Below, in pieces: positions 1-6,591 of a DNA stretch of 14,653 bases; position 1 is the stretch's first letter, and each line of letters opens with the position of its first letter. This stretch comes from DAOUTY01 sp964453665 (lineage in GTDB: Bacteria; Chloroflexota; Dehalococcoidia; SZUA-161). Location of the stretch: the NCBI GenBank assembly GCA_964453665.1, contig CAYVQT010000072.1:1-14653 (forward strand), written 5' to 3'. The notes under the pieces were generated by a model that was given only the letters and a program-made list of their open reading frames with translations, made no database searches and was not told the DNA's origin. The position numbers and the translations under genes are program-made.

Positions 1-56
1 TGTCGATTCTTACGTCATTGGCCCATGCTCTTGACTTTTAACACAGTTGCTACTTC

Positions 57-500
57 GTGGATATGACCGGCGTGGGTTATTCCACCTATGTTATCGGCCA
101 TGCCGAACACGGAGACAAGGAGGGGATCACTACCTTCAAGCTCGACCGCATAAAGGAAGCGGAGCTGCTTAACGAAGGGTTCGAGATACCGCAGGGATTG
201 AGCCTGGAGAAGTTGCTGGGCTCAAGCTGGGGCGTGATGTGGGGTGAGGAGACCGAGGTTAAGCTGAAGTTTTCGCCGCAGGTAACCCGCAGGGTGAAGG
301 AGTCGGTATGGCACCCGTCGCAAATTATCGAGGATCTGCCGGACGGCGGTTGTGTGCTCACTGTACATGTGGGAAGCGTGCTGGAGATGACGCCCTGGAT
401 ACGCGGCTGGGGCCCGGATGTCGAGGTGCTTGCCCCGAAGTCGCTGCGAAAGGAGTTTCAGGGCTGGTCAAAGAGGCTGTACGATATGTATCGCCGCTAG
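57..500 (+). CDS. WYL/WCX-domain regulator, C-terminal fragment
   Basis: The product looks like the C-terminal half of a WYL-family transcriptional regulator. The end of the WYL domain is at residues 8-32 (GYSTYVIGHAE, then ITTFKLDRI with the family's LDRI signature). A WCX domain follows (VKLKFSPQVTRRV at 68-80, WHPSQ at 85-89, GWGPDVEVLAP at 117-127). WYL proteins are normally about 300 residues with an N-terminal winged helix; that half is absent here. The GTG at 57 is only the first possible start: in-frame codons before it (HSCYFV, from 42) still look like WYL sequence, and a TAA sits at 39-41. The gene is therefore probably truncated or frameshifted. It ends 18 bases before cas6, so it lies in the cas operon. 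WYL regulators are known to control CRISPR loci in some bacteria, but without a DNA-binding half this copy may only bind ligand or be dead. Confidence 0.72.
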   Translation: MDMTGVGYSTYVIGHAEHGDKEGITTFKLDRIKEAELLNEGFEIPQGLSLEKLLGSSWGVMWGEETEVKLKFSPQVTRRVKESVWHPSQIIEDLPDGGCVLTVHVGSVLEMTPWIRGWGPDVEVLAPKSLRKEFQGWSKRLYDMYRR

Positions 501-518
501 CTTCCTGGAGGAAACCGA

Positions 519-1478
519 ATGCAGGACTTTGTCGCCTACAGGTTGAACTTCAACTGTGCAGCTACCACAGACATGATGCTGCCCAGGAATAAAGGCTCCA
601 TGCTGCGCGGCGCCTTTTTCGGAGCACTGCGGCGTGATTTCTGCCTTAACAAGGCAGCGAACTCGTGTCTTACCTGCCCCGCCGCTGAGATGTGCCCCGT
701 AAGCAGGCTCGCTGCTACGGTTGACAGGGAAAATCCCCGCGGTGAGGAAATAGTCCGCCCGTTCGCCCTGGAACCGATGGTGTCGGACGTCACACGGTTT
801 GAGCAGGGAGACATTTTCTCATTCAGCATTACCCTCCTGGGGAAGACGCTTACCTTATTTCCATACACTGTCCTCGCTGTTCAGCGCATGGGAGAGCTCG
901 GCATGGGCAATAGAGAGCTTGCGCCGGGGTTGTTTTCCCTGCGCGAGGTAACGGTGACCAACCCCCTGCTCGGTGTAGAGGAAAGCATATTCAACCATGA
1001 GAGCAAGCTGGTCAGAGTGCCGGATGTCGCTATCACACACGAGGACGTTCTTCGCCGCTCAGCCACGCTGCCGCAGGACAGCGTGTGCCTCAGACTGGTG
1101 ACGCCGCTCCGGCTGGTAATGGATGGAAAGCTGGTGCACTGTCTGACCTTCCATGCGCTCATGCGGCGTCTCCTGCGCAGGCTTACCGACCTCCAAAACC
1201 ACTTCTGCGATGAAAGGCTTGAGCTGGACTTCCGCGGCCTGCTGGATAAGGCAGAGCAGGTTCAGGTTGCCGGCGACAAAACATACTGGGTCGACCTGTC
1301 CAGCTACAGCAGACGCCGTCAGGCGAGAACCCCCATCGGCGGACTGGTGGGGGAGATTACCTTTAAAGGTGAGCTTCAAGACTTCCTGCCTTTTCTGGTG
1401 TGGGGGCAGTTCACCCATGCGGGCAAGGATGTGACGAAGGGGAACGGATGGTATCAGATAACAGACAGCTGGTTATAG
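519..1478 (+). CDS. cas6: CRISPR precursor-RNA endoribonuclease Cas6
   Basis: This is a RAMP-fold endoribonuclease that cuts the array transcript inside each repeat to make crRNAs. The product has 319 residues, a normal size for the PF10040-type Cas6 group. Near the N-terminus, after the MLRGAFFGALRR segment, is a cysteine cluster (C42, C50, C53, C59), probably a small zinc site typical of this group. The C-terminus carries the RAMP glycine-rich loop (GKDVTKGNGWY, 302-312), preceded by H300. The ATG is preceded by a good ribosome binding site (GGAGG at 507-511, seven bases away). The 3' end overlaps cas1 by 31 bases in another frame, indicating translational coupling. G+C content matches cas1, cas2 and cas4 rather than the downstream interference genes. 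I cannot identify the catalytic residue with certainty. Confidence 0.88.
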   Translation: MQDFVAYRLNFNCAATTDMMLPRNKGSMLRGAFFGALRRDFCLNKAANSCLTCPAAEMCPVSRLAATVDRENPRGEEIVRPFALEPMVSDVTRFEQGDIFSFSITLLGKTLTLFPYTVLAVQRMGELGMGNRELAPGLFSLREVTVTNPLLGVEESIFNHESKLVRVPDVAITHEDVLRRSATLPQDSVCLRLVTPLRLVMDGKLVHCLTFHALMRRLLRRLTDLQNHFCDERLELDFRGLLDKAEQVQVAGDKTYWVDLSSYSRRRQARTPIGGLVGEITFKGELQDFLPFLVWGQFTHAGKDVTKGNGWYQITDSWL

Positions 1479-2473
1479 ACAAGTTCGGCACCTTTCTGGG
1501 CAAGCACTCTGAGAGGCTGAGGGTCTCCATGAAAGGCAAGGTCGTTGAGGAGAAGCCCTTCCACGAGATCGAGCATATCCTGGTTGCCTCCGGCGGCGTT
1601 GCTCTTTCCACCGACCTGATTCAGGAGTGCGCGGAGCGAGGCATTCCCATCAGCTTCATCTCGGGGTTGGGCAAGCCGTACGCCAAGCTGATGTCTCCCG
1701 GGCTTGTGGGAACGGTGAAGACACGGCGCGAGCAGCTGCTTGCCTACCTCGATGGTCGCGGCGTAGCGCTGGCCAGGGCATTCTCCGGCGGGAAGGTGAA
1801 GAATCAGGCGGTGCTCCTGAAATACATGGCCAAGTACCGCAGGGAGACAGCGCCGGAGCTATTCGAGAGTGTGAGGACAGCCGCCCTTGCCCTGGAAGAT
1901 TTCGCCCAGCGCATACGAAGGGTGGAGGCAAAGGATGTCGACGAAGCGCGGCAGGAGCTTCTCACCCTGGAAGGGCACGCAGCCAAAGTCTACTGGGAAG
2001 CTGCGAGCGAATTGCTCATCCCCGAAACAGGCTGGAAAGGGCGGCAGACCCGGGGTGCGGAAGACCTGGTCAACTCCACGCTCAACTATGGCTACGGCAT
2101 ACTCTACTGCCAGATGGAGCGCGCCATAGTGCTGGCGGGGCTTGATCCCTATGCCGGATTCCTGCACGCCGACCGTGCCGGTAAACCCAGCCTGGTGCTC
2201 GATATGGTGGAGGAGTTCCGGCAGATGGCGGTAGACAAGGCCGTTTTCGGCATGTTGAACAAGGGTACGAACCTGGAGCTCGTAGACGGCAGGCTGACCG
2301 AGGAGAGCCGCCGTGCCATCGCCCAGAAAGTGAACGAGCGATTGAGCAGCGAAGAGCCTTACGAAGGCAAGAGGCACAAACTGCGGACCATTATTCAGGC
2401 GCAGACCCGCCATGTCGCCACCTTTGCCAGGGGCGAGGTCAAAGAATACAGGCCGTTCGTGGGCAGGTGGTAG
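1448..2473 (+). CDS. cas1: Cas1 integrase
   Basis: Cas1 is the metal-dependent integrase that, with Cas2, inserts new spacers at the leader end of the array. The product has 341 residues, typical for the family. The three metal ligands are visible: E175 in LLTLEGHAAKVYW, H240 in GFLHADRAGKPSL and D252 in LVLDMVEEFR. The frame stays open upstream to 1400, but the ATG at 1448 is preferred: it follows an AAGGGG ribosome binding site, and the protein then begins like other Cas1 proteins (MVSDNRQLVIDKFGTFLGK). The upstream part of the frame lies inside cas6. Unusually, cas2 and both cas4-type genes are about 8 kb away, on the other side of the interference cassette. The last 25 codons recur, diverged, at 3831-3908. 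Confidence 0.95.
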   Translation: MVSDNRQLVIDKFGTFLGKHSERLRVSMKGKVVEEKPFHEIEHILVASGGVALSTDLIQECAERGIPISFISGLGKPYAKLMSPGLVGTVKTRREQLLAYLDGRGVALARAFSGGKVKNQAVLLKYMAKYRRETAPELFESVRTAALALEDFAQRIRRVEAKDVDEARQELLTLEGHAAKVYWEAASELLIPETGWKGRQTRGAEDLVNSTLNYGYGILYCQMERAIVLAGLDPYAGFLHADRAGKPSLVLDMVEEFRQMAVDKAVFGMLNKGTNLELVDGRLTEESRRAIAQKVNERLSSEEPYEGKRHKLRTIIQAQTRHVATFARGEVKEYRPFVGRW

Positions 2474-2520
2474 AGAGAAGGGAGTAGAGTGGAGGGTAGA
2501 GGGAGAAGGGAACGGGCAGG
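2474..2520 (+). repeat. Purine-rich low-complexity tract after cas1
   Basis: Almost all bases are A or G, built from GGAG, GTAGAG and GAAGGG units. Similar tracts occur at 3415-3463 and at the 3' end of cas2 (10462-10491). They look like slippage-prone intergenic filler rather than protein code. No terminator-like hairpin is visible. Confidence 0.6.
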
Positions 2521-2540
2521 GATGCAATTAGAACCTGCAT

Positions 2541-2558
2541 TATTATACTTGCATAATA
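2541..2558. promoter_or_regulatory. Candidate antitoxin operator
   Basis: Perfect inverted repeat TATTAT / ATAATA with a six-base centre (ACTTGC), overlapping the -35 box of the toxin-antitoxin promoter. MazE- and ribbon-helix-helix-type antitoxins normally repress their own promoters at such palindromes, so autoregulation is likely. The assignment rests on position and symmetry only. Confidence 0.5.
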
Positions 2559-2576
2559 TACCAGTTATTCTATAAT
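2549..2576 (+). promoter_or_regulatory. Sigma-70-type promoter of the toxin-antitoxin pair
   Basis: TTGCAT (2549-2554), a 16-base spacer, then a perfect TATAAT (2571-2576). Transcription would begin near 2583, which excludes the GTG codons at 2579 and 2582 as starts and supports the ATG at 2597. This is the clearest promoter in the window and gives the pair its own transcription inside the cas operon. Confidence 0.75.
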
Positions 2577-2596
2577 GGGTGGTGGAGGTGAAAATT

Positions 2597-2872
2597 ATGG
2601 TAAGAAATGCTGCCGGTAAAAAGAAGGTGACCTTCTCCTTGAGTGGGGAAATAGTGGAAGAGATGAAAGACCTTCTCGAGAGAGAACAGTCAGGGTCTCA
2701 GAACAGATTCGTCGAGGAGGCATTGCAGGAACATATAAAGAGAATGCGACGTGATGTCCTGCGCAGAGAGCTTGCCCAGGCGAGCCGTGACCCTCTATTC
2801 CTGTCTGATATTAAAGAGGTGGAAAAGGATTTCGGGCAAACTGATACTGAGACCTCGGAGCTTATAGTATGA
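2597..2872 (+). CDS. MazE/ribbon-helix-helix-type antitoxin
   Basis: A small 91-residue protein, probably the antitoxin that binds and neutralises the MazF-like toxin encoded next and represses the pair's promoter. The N-terminus KKKVTFSLSGEIVEEMKDLL reads like a beta-strand followed by a helix, as in ribbon-helix-helix DNA-binding proteins, and NRFVEEALQEHIKRM fits the second helix. The C-terminal third is acidic (KEVEKDFGQTDTETSEL), as expected for a flexible toxin-binding tail. The ATG at 2597 has a strong ribosome binding site (GGAGGTG, 2584-2590). The stop codon overlaps the toxin start as ATGA, the usual coupling in such pairs. The exact antitoxin family is uncertain. Confidence 0.75.
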   Translation: MVRNAAGKKKVTFSLSGEIVEEMKDLLEREQSGSQNRFVEEALQEHIKRMRRDVLRRELAQASRDPLFLSDIKEVEKDFGQTDTETSELIV

Positions 2873-3225
2873 GCGAAGAAATGAGATGGGGCATATATAG
2901 GGCTGACCTTGGCTCTGGCGAGGGCTCAGAACAAGCGGGGACGCGACCCGTCCTTGTCATCAGCAATGACAGTTTTAACCAGGTGATGCCTGTGGTTACA
3001 GTTCTCCCGCTCACATCTAAGAAACCGGGCCGCCGGATATACCCCGGTGAAGCTCTTATCGCTCAAGGCGAAGCCGGCCTACCCGAGGACTCGATTGTCT
3101 TAGCGCATCAGATACGCACCATCTCCAGGAAACGGCTGAAGAGCCTTTACGGGTATGTAACCAGCGCCGGTACACAGGAGAAGGTCGAGGCTGCCCTGAA
3201 AATCCACCTTGACCTTGAAGAATAA
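2869..3225 (+). CDS. mazF: MazF/PemK-family toxin endoribonuclease
   Basis: A 118-residue protein of the MazF/PemK family; such toxins are sequence-specific mRNA interferases that stop growth when the antitoxin is lost. Family hallmarks are in order: GIYRADLGSGEGSEQAGTRPVLVISND (a variant of the RGDIYWVDLG...G-x-RPVLVIQND pattern, with R26 in the TRP motif), then VVTVLPLTSK and the late LPEDSIVLAHQIRTISRKRL segment with the conserved Q-R-T-I. It starts four bases inside the antitoxin gene (ATGA). No third gene follows. The pair sits between cas1 and cas8 with its own promoter, suggesting an addiction module stabilising the CRISPR locus, or simply a passenger. Confidence 0.88.
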   Translation: MSEEMRWGIYRADLGSGEGSEQAGTRPVLVISNDSFNQVMPVVTVLPLTSKKPGRRIYPGEALIAQGEAGLPEDSIVLAHQIRTISRKRLKSLYGYVTSAGTQEKVEAALKIHLDLEE

Positions 3226-3234
3226 GCAAGAATG

Positions 3235-3256
3235 CAGCATGCTGATTGCAATCGGC
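3235..3256. repeat. Two adjoining palindromes after mazF
   Basis: CAGCATGCTG (3235-3244) is a perfect 10-base palindrome. It shares its last base with GATTGCAATC (3244-3253), also perfect, which extends with one mismatch to 3241-3256. They lie ten bases after the toxin stop codon. There is no following T-run, so a standard terminator is unlikely; protein binding or an mRNA 3'-end structure is possible. Confidence 0.45.
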
Positions 3257-3304
3257 ACCACGAAGAATGAAAATATCTTTTGGAACAGCCAACATTTAAG
3301 GCTA

Positions 3305-3335
3305 CGTTCGTGGTGAGCTTGTCGAACCATGAACG
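3305..3335. repeat. Dispersed hairpin repeat (REP-like)
   Basis: Imperfect hairpin with arms GTTCGTGGT and ACCATGAAC around an 11-base loop containing GAGCTTGTC. From memory, close variants of this unit are scattered in many copies through genomes of Chloroflexota and several other bacteria, where they produce spurious readings such as MVRQAHHER on the minus strand. It marks intergenic DNA rather than a gene. Confidence 0.6.
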
Positions 3336-3414
3336 GCCCTTAGATAGAATAGGGCGACCGGTTTAAGTCATATTTTCGAAGCAATACAAGCTCTTTATGG
3401 AGATAATGGAAAGC

Positions 3415-3463
3415 AGGGGAAGTGGGTAGTGGATGGAGTAGCGGGCAGAGAAGGGGAAAAGTG
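3415..3463 (+). repeat. Purine-rich low-complexity tract
   Basis: Second A/G-rich tract with GTGG, GGAGTAG and GGGCAGAGAAGGGG units, similar in style to the one after cas1 at 2474-2520. It lies just past the 3' end of the minus-strand antitoxin-like gene. Between 3226 and 3464 I see no gene. Confidence 0.5.
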
Positions 3464-3464
3464 A

Positions 3465-3674
3465 CTACTCGATACAACGCTCAGCCTTCAGCTCAGACAG
3501 TGGACGCACATTGTCGGAGAGATGCTCAGCTCTCGCCTGGCGCAATCCGGCTACGAGGTCACTATCGGAGGCGAGCAGATAGTCCTCCAGCTCGTCTTCC
3601 AGTTCCTCGAAGGCTCTGGCAGCCTCGGCGAGCTTTCTCAGCAAAGAAACAGGGACTTCCATCGTTTCGGCCAT
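3465..3674 (-). CDS. Putative orphan antitoxin, 69 residues
   Basis: A small minus-strand gene, opposite to every cas gene. The product begins MAETMEVPVSLLRKLAEAAR, continues with a very acidic FEELEDELEDYLLASD helix and ends in RPLSELKAERCIE. This layout resembles small antitoxins often found next to RelE/ParE-type toxins, but I cannot name the family firmly. The frame stays open upstream to 3848; the ATG at 3674 is chosen because it follows AAAGGAGG and because the earlier part (FISYVSLLPPSPHL) looks like non-coding translation. The expected toxin gene is missing: nothing credible lies downstream on the minus strand before mazF. It may be a decayed second toxin-antitoxin pair or a solitary antitoxin. 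Confidence 0.5.
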   Translation of the reverse strand: MAETMEVPVSLLRKLAEAARAFEELEDELEDYLLASDSDLVAGLRQARAEHLSDNVRPLSELKAERCIE

Positions 3675-3830
3675 TTGAGTCGCGGCCTCCTTTGAAGCTA
3701 ACAGGAACGCTATGGTTCGCAACTTCAAGGAGATGGTAACCAATCGGGACCCGCTTGTCAAATGTGGAGAGGGGGGGAGTAATGAGACATAAGAAATGAA
3801 TCTGAATGGCAACGTGGTGGCGTCTATACC

Positions 3831-3908
3831 CAGGCGCAGGCCCGCCACGTCGCAACCTTTGCCAGGGGCGAGGTCAAAAAATACAAGCCTTTCGTGGGCA
3901 GGTGGTGA
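3831..3908 (+). pseudogene. Remnant of the 3' end of a second cas1
   Basis: This stretch encodes 25 codons plus stop that match the C-terminus of Cas1: ATFARGEVKKYKPFVGRW here against ATFARGEVKEYRPFVGRW in the intact gene. By eye, 70 of 78 bases agree with 2396-2473 and 22 of 25 residues match. Similarity stops abruptly upstream of 3831, and 3675-3830 contains no other gene I can support. The differences include synonymous ones (CAT/CAC, GCC/GCA, CCG/CCT), so it derives from a related but different cas1 rather than a very recent local copy. It ends 32 bases before cas8, implying that cas8 once followed this other cas1 directly. Confidence 0.85.
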
Positions 3909-3940
3909 GAGGAAGCCAATATCTGTAACCAGGGGGTGAT

Positions 3941-5428
3941 ATGCTAAAGTATACGGGACATCCCATAGTTGACATCGGCGCGGCGACTATTGCCGCCTAT
4001 GCCGGGAAGCAAGATTTGGCTTCAGTCACCGAAGCTGACCTGGATAATATCGCTGATTTTATCGAACGGGAATACCCCAACGAACCGCTCAAATCGTTTC
4101 TTGTCCCGTTTGCGACTAATGCCTGGTTTAACCAGACCGCTTTCGATTCACAGCCTGAGAAGAGAGCGGAATACGGTCAGCGGCTGCTGCGGGCATACCG
4201 TAAAGAAGTCCCCAGGTCTGATGAAATATGCGTCTTTACCGGGAATCCAGCATCAGCTATTGCGTTCACTGATAAACTTCCGGCTGGCCGGGCTTTCCGC
4301 CAGCATGTCCCGTTATTAACCGGAGAGGGAGTAATTAACTTCTTTCCTTGGGGTAATGCGGGACTGCCGGTATCGGGCGAGGCGATTCTCTGTATCCAAG
4401 CATTTCCCCTCGGGTGCGCCAAATGCGACGGCAAATTGTTAGCGATCCATTCTGATAACCCCGATATAATCTACGAATTTGCCAAAAAGTTCCTCGATAC
4501 AAACCGCAGAGCGTTTTCGCTCGCTCATCAGTCCGATAGTAAAAAAATGCAAGGAACCCAAATATCAGCCAAGACACTTTTTATACACACGCTGCTGGAA
4601 GTCGAGCAAATTCGATTGGATGAAAAAAGAGAGCATTCCCCATTTTCTGTAACCGCCTATCATCTTAGCAATTTTGGGAAGTCCAATCCACTGAATGCCC
4701 GTAACTCACCCCTGGAAATCTATCATCTGCCGCTGGAGATGACTGATTTCCTTAGTCAGATCCAAACCCCCGAGTATAAAGCTGCATGGAGTGCCATCAC
4801 ACAACGCGCGTGGTGGCTTTCACAAACTAAGAAGAAAGGAGGCGAGCAAACCAGCGAGGGAAATAATGACCGGCCCCAGCGCAACGTTTTATATGAAGAC
4901 CTGCTCCGCTTACCGGACGGCGCGCGTGCCTTCATACACCGCTATTTCCTGCGTATACCGGCGCGCCGGAGCCGAGCGGAAGACCCCCGCCGCGGCTACT
5001 CAATAAAACACGAAGCAGGGCTGGTTTCATGGAAACTGACCGAACTATTCTTGAGAAAGGTGATGGCTATGGACAAGGAGCGCATTCAACAAATCCGTGA
5101 ACTGGGCGACCGTCTGGCCGCTTACGTGAAAGAACAGGATGACAAGCGATTTTTTACCCAATTATTCGATTACCGTTATAATTACTTTCGTACTACTCTC
5201 ATCAGAGCTAACTTAGCTCATGTCCGGCGTGGCAATCAGCCGCTCATCACGCTAGACCCCTATATCGCTGTCTTTGAAGAAGGCGAAGAAATGGCTAGTG
5301 TAGATTGGCGATTAGCACGCGACTTAGTGCTGGTAAGAATGATAGAACAACTTCATCAGAATGGTTGGTTGTCCAGTCATTCTGAAGTAATTCCAGAGGT
5401 TCCGGAAGAGCCTGAATTAACTTCATAA
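3941..5428 (+). CDS. cas8b: Cas8 large subunit, Cst1 type (subtype I-B)
   Basis: Large subunit of the crRNA-guided surveillance complex, expected to recognise the PAM and recruit Cas3. The 495-residue product resembles the Cst1 (CXXC-CXXC) family in its opening (HPIVDIGAATIAAYAG), in FPWGNAGLPVSGEAILCIQAFPLGCAKC, and in its position before Cst2-type cas7 and cas5. The second zinc knuckle is intact (C159-A-K-C162), while the first reads C97-V-F-T100-G, so its second cysteine is replaced by threonine. The start is supported by AGGGGGTGAT just before ATG. Around 4899-4995 an arginine-rich stretch (IPARRSRAEDPRRGY) coincides with a G+C-rich patch: 40 of 60 bases at 4921-4980 against 23 of 60 at 4621-4680. 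The identification comes from residue patterns and context. Confidence 0.82.
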   Translation: MLKYTGHPIVDIGAATIAAYAGKQDLASVTEADLDNIADFIEREYPNEPLKSFLVPFATNAWFNQTAFDSQPEKRAEYGQRLLRAYRKEVPRSDEICVFTGNPASAIAFTDKLPAGRAFRQHVPLLTGEGVINFFPWGNAGLPVSGEAILCIQAFPLGCAKCDGKLLAIHSDNPDIIYEFAKKFLDTNRRAFSLAHQSDSKKMQGTQISAKTLFIHTLLEVEQIRLDEKREHSPFSVTAYHLSNFGKSNPLNARNSPLEIYHLPLEMTDFLSQIQTPEYKAAWSAITQRAWWLSQTKKKGGEQTSEGNNDRPQRNVLYEDLLRLPDGARAFIHRYFLRIPARRSRAEDPRRGYSIKHEAGLVSWKLTELFLRKVMAMDKERIQQIRELGDRLAAYVKEQDDKRFFTQLFDYRYNYFRTTLIRANLAHVRRGNQPLITLDPYIAVFEEGEEMASVDWRLARDLVLVRMIEQLHQNGWLSSHSEVIPEVPEEPELTS

Positions 5429-5462
5429 TTCAAAACATTAATAAGATGAAAGGAGGAATCAA

Positions 5463-6569
5463 ATGGCATTTGTAACTGGTCTACTATTAATCGACGCCCC
5501 TGCATCCGCGTTAAATAATCAAGGTACCATTCCAGGGAGGCTATTTGAGAACACAGTGGCTGTAAAAACTATTCGCACTAAAGAAGGCACATATCCTTAT
5601 GTTTCCGCACAGGCTTTCCGCTACTGGCTACGAGCCACATTGGAACAAGATAAGCATGAATGGAAAGCAGCACCTATCTACAGAGAAGAAAAAATCGAAT
5701 ATACTGATGGTAATCCCATCAAATACTGGGATGATGATCTGTTTGGCTATATGCGTGCGCCAGGAACACAGCCAGGAGCAAAGCAAGCACGTCAAAACGA
5801 TCAAGAATATTCGAAGTTTACACAACTTGATATTAAAGATAACAAAGAGCGAGCAATAACACGTGCGGCGCCTTTCCGGGTAAGTACATTGGTATCCATC
5901 GCTCCGGTCAATATTGTGGAAGACTGGGAAAATGCTAGCCGATATAATGGCGATAAATTCGATGGTAATCCTGTTCCATATAGCAGTCAATTCTATCGTG
6001 CCACCCTCAAGGGGCTGTTCTCCCTAAACCTGAACGCCGCCGGGACATTCTGGTACCGTCAGAAGACCGGCTTCCGCAACCTCGATAATGTCCGGGTTGA
6101 GGAGGCGAAGCAAGCCGGATTGCAGGAAGTCGCCGGGCAGAAGGCCTACCGGCTGCCCTTTGAGCAACGCCTTCAACGCATCACTACTCTTTTTGAAGGT
6201 ATGGCTACGCTGGATGGCGGTGCCAAGCAGACCCTGCACTACACCGATGTTACCCCGCCATTCGTTATTATGACGGTAACGAGAGGAGGAAATCATATTT
6301 TCGGTCACATAGTTGGAGCGAGCGGGCGCGGTTTACCCGAGTTAAACATAGATGCATTGAAGGAAGCTATGGAAGTATTCAAGGATGAAATTCTCTCAGA
6401 GGTTTATGTAGGCTGGGTGCGCGGTTATCTTGATGAGGAAAGGGCCAAGCTTGAAACCATCGCCAAGGAATCGCCGGAATTTCATTTGAATATCAGTCAC
6501 CCAAGAGAAGCATTCAAATCTCTGGTAAAGGATCTTCGAGAGGATAAAAATAAAACATGGTTAGATTAG
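5463..6569 (+). CDS. cas7: Cas7 backbone subunit, Cst2/DevR family
   Basis: Backbone RAMP subunit that coats the spacer part of the crRNA in multiple copies. The 368-residue product starts in typical Cst2/DevR fashion (FVTGLLLIDAPASALNNQG, then KTIRTKEGTYPYVSAQAFRYWLR at about 35-57). A textbook ribosome binding site (AAAGGAGG) precedes the ATG. The gene is mosaic: 6061-6120 has 35 G+C of 60, whereas 5701-5760 and 6361-6420 each have 26 of 60. The G+C-rich middle (about 6000-6290) also prefers codons like those of cas1 and cas4. This suggests an internal recombination with a G+C-rich relative, although the frame is fully preserved. Confidence 0.9.
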   Translation: MAFVTGLLLIDAPASALNNQGTIPGRLFENTVAVKTIRTKEGTYPYVSAQAFRYWLRATLEQDKHEWKAAPIYREEKIEYTDGNPIKYWDDDLFGYMRAPGTQPGAKQARQNDQEYSKFTQLDIKDNKERAITRAAPFRVSTLVSIAPVNIVEDWENASRYNGDKFDGNPVPYSSQFYRATLKGLFSLNLNAAGTFWYRQKTGFRNLDNVRVEEAKQAGLQEVAGQKAYRLPFEQRLQRITTLFEGMATLDGGAKQTLHYTDVTPPFVIMTVTRGGNHIFGHIVGASGRGLPELNIDALKEAMEVFKDEILSEVYVGWVRGYLDEERAKLETIAKESPEFHLNISHPREAFKSLVKDLREDKNKTWLD

Positions 6570-6591
6570 TGCCGCTGAATATGGAGGTACT

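Noticed and set aside
4..27. VDSYVIGPC in frame 2 resembles STYVIGHA of the WYL fragment, hinting at a local duplication or frameshift
   Set aside because: Only five to six residues match and the DNA similarity is weak; too short to support.
31..64. TTGACT near the window start as a promoter for the operon
   Set aside because: No -10-like hexamer lies 16-18 bases downstream, and WYL-like codons already begin at 42.
3244..3253. GATTGCAATC resembles the start of the CRISPR repeat (GTTGCAATCC) and might be a stray repeat or anti-repeat
   Set aside because: The match is only eight bases and the following sequence does not align with the rest of the repeat; it is better explained as a palindrome.
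3422..3739. Plus-strand open frame of 105 codons between mazF and cas8
   Set aside because: It is the shadow of the minus-strand antitoxin-like gene, with no ribosome binding site and a composition unlike real proteins.
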